From an uncultured Paracoccaceae bacterium (lineage in GTDB: Bacteria; Pseudomonadota; Alphaproteobacteria; Rhodobacterales; Rhodobacteraceae): a stretch of 64,000 bases of DNA. A program made the position numbers and the translations under genes. This document shows positions 62,735 to 64,000 of the stretch, one piece after another. Within the stretch, counting starts at the first letter, position 1, and each line of letters begins with the position of its first letter. The DNA is taken from the NCBI GenBank assembly GCA_905182165.1, contig CAJJAK010000009.1, positions 82,596 through 146,595 of the forward strand, read 5' to 3'. The notes under the pieces are model-generated. The model was not told the origin of the DNA, did no database searches, and saw only the letters and a program-made list of their open reading frames with translations.

Positions 62735-64000
62735 ATGTCTGAAGCAGGTGGCCGACGTCGTGGAAAAGGTGGCGGAGCAGCTCGTAGAGCCGAAAGAACC
62801 GCAGTAGTCATTGAGACTGCCAAATATATAGAGCGAAAAATCCCAAATTTTGAAATTCTCAATGAAGAGGCATTGCAAATAATTGAAACAAATGCTGAGA
62901 TTATTTTAGAAGAAATCGGTGTGAGTTTTATTGACAACCCTGCGGCGTTGTCGCGGTGGCGTGCTGCTGGAGCTGATGTGTCTGGTGAAAGGGTGCGGAT
63001 CCCGCGTGGTTTGGCGCGACAGCTGTGTAAAACTGCACCGTCTCGGTACATCCAACACGCCCGCAATCCGGCCCGTTCCGTCGAAATTGGTGGCAATACG
63101 TTGGTTTGTGCTCCGGTTTACGGCCCGCCGTTTGTGCGCGACATTGCCGGTGGCCGACGTTATGCCACGATTGCAGATTTTCAAAAGTTTGTGAAATTGG
63201 GATACATGTCAAAATGGTTACATCATTCTGGTGGGACGGTGTGTGAGCCCACCGATGTTGCGGTCAATAAACGCCATTTAGATATGCTCTATGCTCATAT
63301 GACATTAACAGATAAGCCTTTTATGGGATCTGTAACAGCACCTCAAAATGCTCAAGATAGTGTAAATATGTGCAATATTCTTTTTGGAGAAGAATTTGTG
63401 CAAAATAATACTGTAATGACCTCTTTGATTAACATTAATTCACCTATGGCGTTTGATGATATAATGATGGGGGCCATGGAAGTTTATGCAGACAATAACC
63501 AAGCGTGTATTGTATCGCCATTTATTGTTGGTGGCGCGATGGCGCCGGTGTCTGTCATGCAGGTACATTGACACAAGTTTTGGCCGAAGCTCTTGGCTGG
63601 CAGTTGCCTATTCTCAGCTGATCCGTCCCGGTGCACCGGTAATTTTGGGCGCTTTTGTGTCTTCGATCGATATGAATTCAGGAGCCCCAACATTCGGCAC
63701 GCCCGAGGCGGCAAAAATTCTGTATGGTGCTGGACAACTGGCCCGGCGTCTGGGTCTGCCATTTCGGTCGGGCGGCAGCCTTTGTGGCTCGAAACTGCCC
63801 GATGCACAGGCTGCTTATGAAACAGCCAATACACTCAATGCGGCGCATTGCTTGGGTGGGGTTAACTTTATGCTTGCATGCATGCGGTTGGTTAGAAGGT
63901 GGCTTGGTGTCTCGTCTTGAGAAATTTGTGATGGATGCCGACCAGTTAGGCAGTTTTGCATTCTCATTGCTGAAGGTATTGATATGTCTGAAAATGCCCA
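62735..64000 (+). CDS. Trimethylamine/glycine-betaine methyltransferase family protein (MttB superfamily), 3' end cut, several frame breaks
   Basis: A corrinoid-dependent methyltransferase that would move a methyl group from a methylated amine to a corrinoid protein. The N-terminal basic region (GGRRRGKGGGAARRAERT) is followed by EEALQIIETNAEIILEEIGVS, VRIPRGLARQLCKTAPSRY, VCAPVYGPPFVRDIAGGRR and LHHSGGTVCEPTDV, then the barrel with FMGSVTAPQNAQDSVNMCN, IVSPFIVGGAMAPVSV, and after breaks near 63565 and 63592 QLIRPGAPVILGAFVSSIDM and RLGLPFRSGGSLCGSKLPDA. Another break lies near 63875. No in-frame UAG for pyrrolysine appears in the visible part. ATG 62735 follows AAGGATTGATTT. Two GC-rich patches interrupt it (62931-63190, 63525-63930). 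Confidence 0.88.
62931..63190. other. GC-rich patch 1 inside mttB (about 60% G+C)
   Basis: Four successive 60-base blocks have about 63, 60, 58 and 63% G+C, whereas the preceding and following blocks have about 35 to 38% and the block 63361-63420 only 27%. The patch starts and ends within a few codons inside one coding region and has rare-for-this-genome CG-rich codons. Confidence 0.75.
63525..63930. other. GC-rich patch 2 inside mttB (50-67% G+C)
   Basis: After the AT-rich segment 63191-63520, composition climbs abruptly to between about 50 and 67% G+C per 60-base block up to the area near 63930, where frame breaks cluster. It encodes the expected MttB barrel sequence and thus is homologous, not foreign, DNA. 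Confidence 0.7.

Noticed and set aside
63484..63834. Minus-strand ORF of 116 codons in mttB
   Set aside because: It lies antisense to the GC-rich part of mttB, where stop codons are scarce on all frames.
62735..64000. Pyrrolysine-containing MttB
   Set aside because: The frame breaks occur at other codons. No UAG occurs in the reconstructed frame within the visible part, and no pyl genes are present in the window.

Overview
The window is one AT-rich stretch (about two thirds A+T by eye) packed with chromosomal genes on both strands, with no tRNA, rRNA, CRISPR array, transposase or integrase that I can see. Gene content and order (hda-ppk-ppx; glnB-glnA; hflK-hflC-DUF2065-degP; cysS-cimA; cobA-cobB facing cbiD-cobK; dddP; an OpuA/ProU-type transporter; a non-pyrrolysine MttB homologue) point to a marine heterotrophic alphaproteobacterium. 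A SAR116-like or roseobacter-like lineage is my inference and rests mainly on DddP and the methylated-osmolyte genes. More than half of the genes, including essential ones (parE, guaA, cysS, glnB, rpiA), are broken by single-base frame changes although the protein sequence continues perfectly in another frame. I read this as indel error in a poorly polished long-read or metagenomic consensus, not as real gene decay. I therefore annotate each such gene as one CDS over its full span and give the approximate break points.

Layout. 1-6.5 kb: tail of an AI-2E/PerM-family membrane protein, hda, the polyphosphate pair ppk and ppx, glpK. 6.5-10.5 kb: an SDR dehydrogenase facing away from pntA-pntB (proton-translocating transhydrogenase). 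10.5-18.6 kb: a peptide-type ABC system (binding protein and two permeases on the minus strand, a fused double ATPase on the plus strand) followed by two M20 amidohydrolases. The ATPase frame begins with a fragment that looks like SelO. 18.6-25.8 kb: an ABC-F protein, an Ldh2-family dehydrogenase, parE, an epoxide-hydrolase-like enzyme, a MATE exporter. 25.8-31.1 kb: DMSP lyase dddP, a haem-dependent N-demethylase family gene and a proVWX-type betaine/TMAO-class importer. 31.3-36.9 kb: glnA, glnB, sdaA, rpiA, glutathione reductase. 37-41.4 kb: hflK, hflC, a DUF2065 protein, degP, a TerC-family protein. 41.5-47.9 kb: aminotransferase, cysS, cimA, a squalene/phytoene-synthase-like protein, MFS. 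47.9-51.9 kb: cobalamin genes cobB, cobA, cbiD, cobK. 51.9-59.4 kb: AlkA-like glycosylase, esterase, HNH nuclease, a reductive-dehalogenase-like corrinoid/Fe-S protein, DMT transporter, methyltransferase, aldehyde dehydrogenase, thiolase. 59.4-64 kb: NYN nuclease, GNAT, a small ORF between two copies of the guaA 3' end, guaA, and a 3'-truncated mttB homologue.

How it fits together: the cell imports peptides and methylated osmolytes, cleaves DMSP, probably demethylates methylamines or betaines, and feeds C1/C2/C3 products and ammonia into central metabolism (sdaA, glnA). It makes cobalamin next to two probable corrinoid users (the RdhA-like protein and MttB).

The parts most worth following up are the DddP/N-demethylase/transporter cluster, the RdhA-like gene beside cobalamin synthesis, the guaA 3'-end duplication resembling an integration scar, the SelO fragment fused in frame to an ABC ATPase, and sharply bounded GC-rich patches inside mttB, cobB and the rdhA-like gene.
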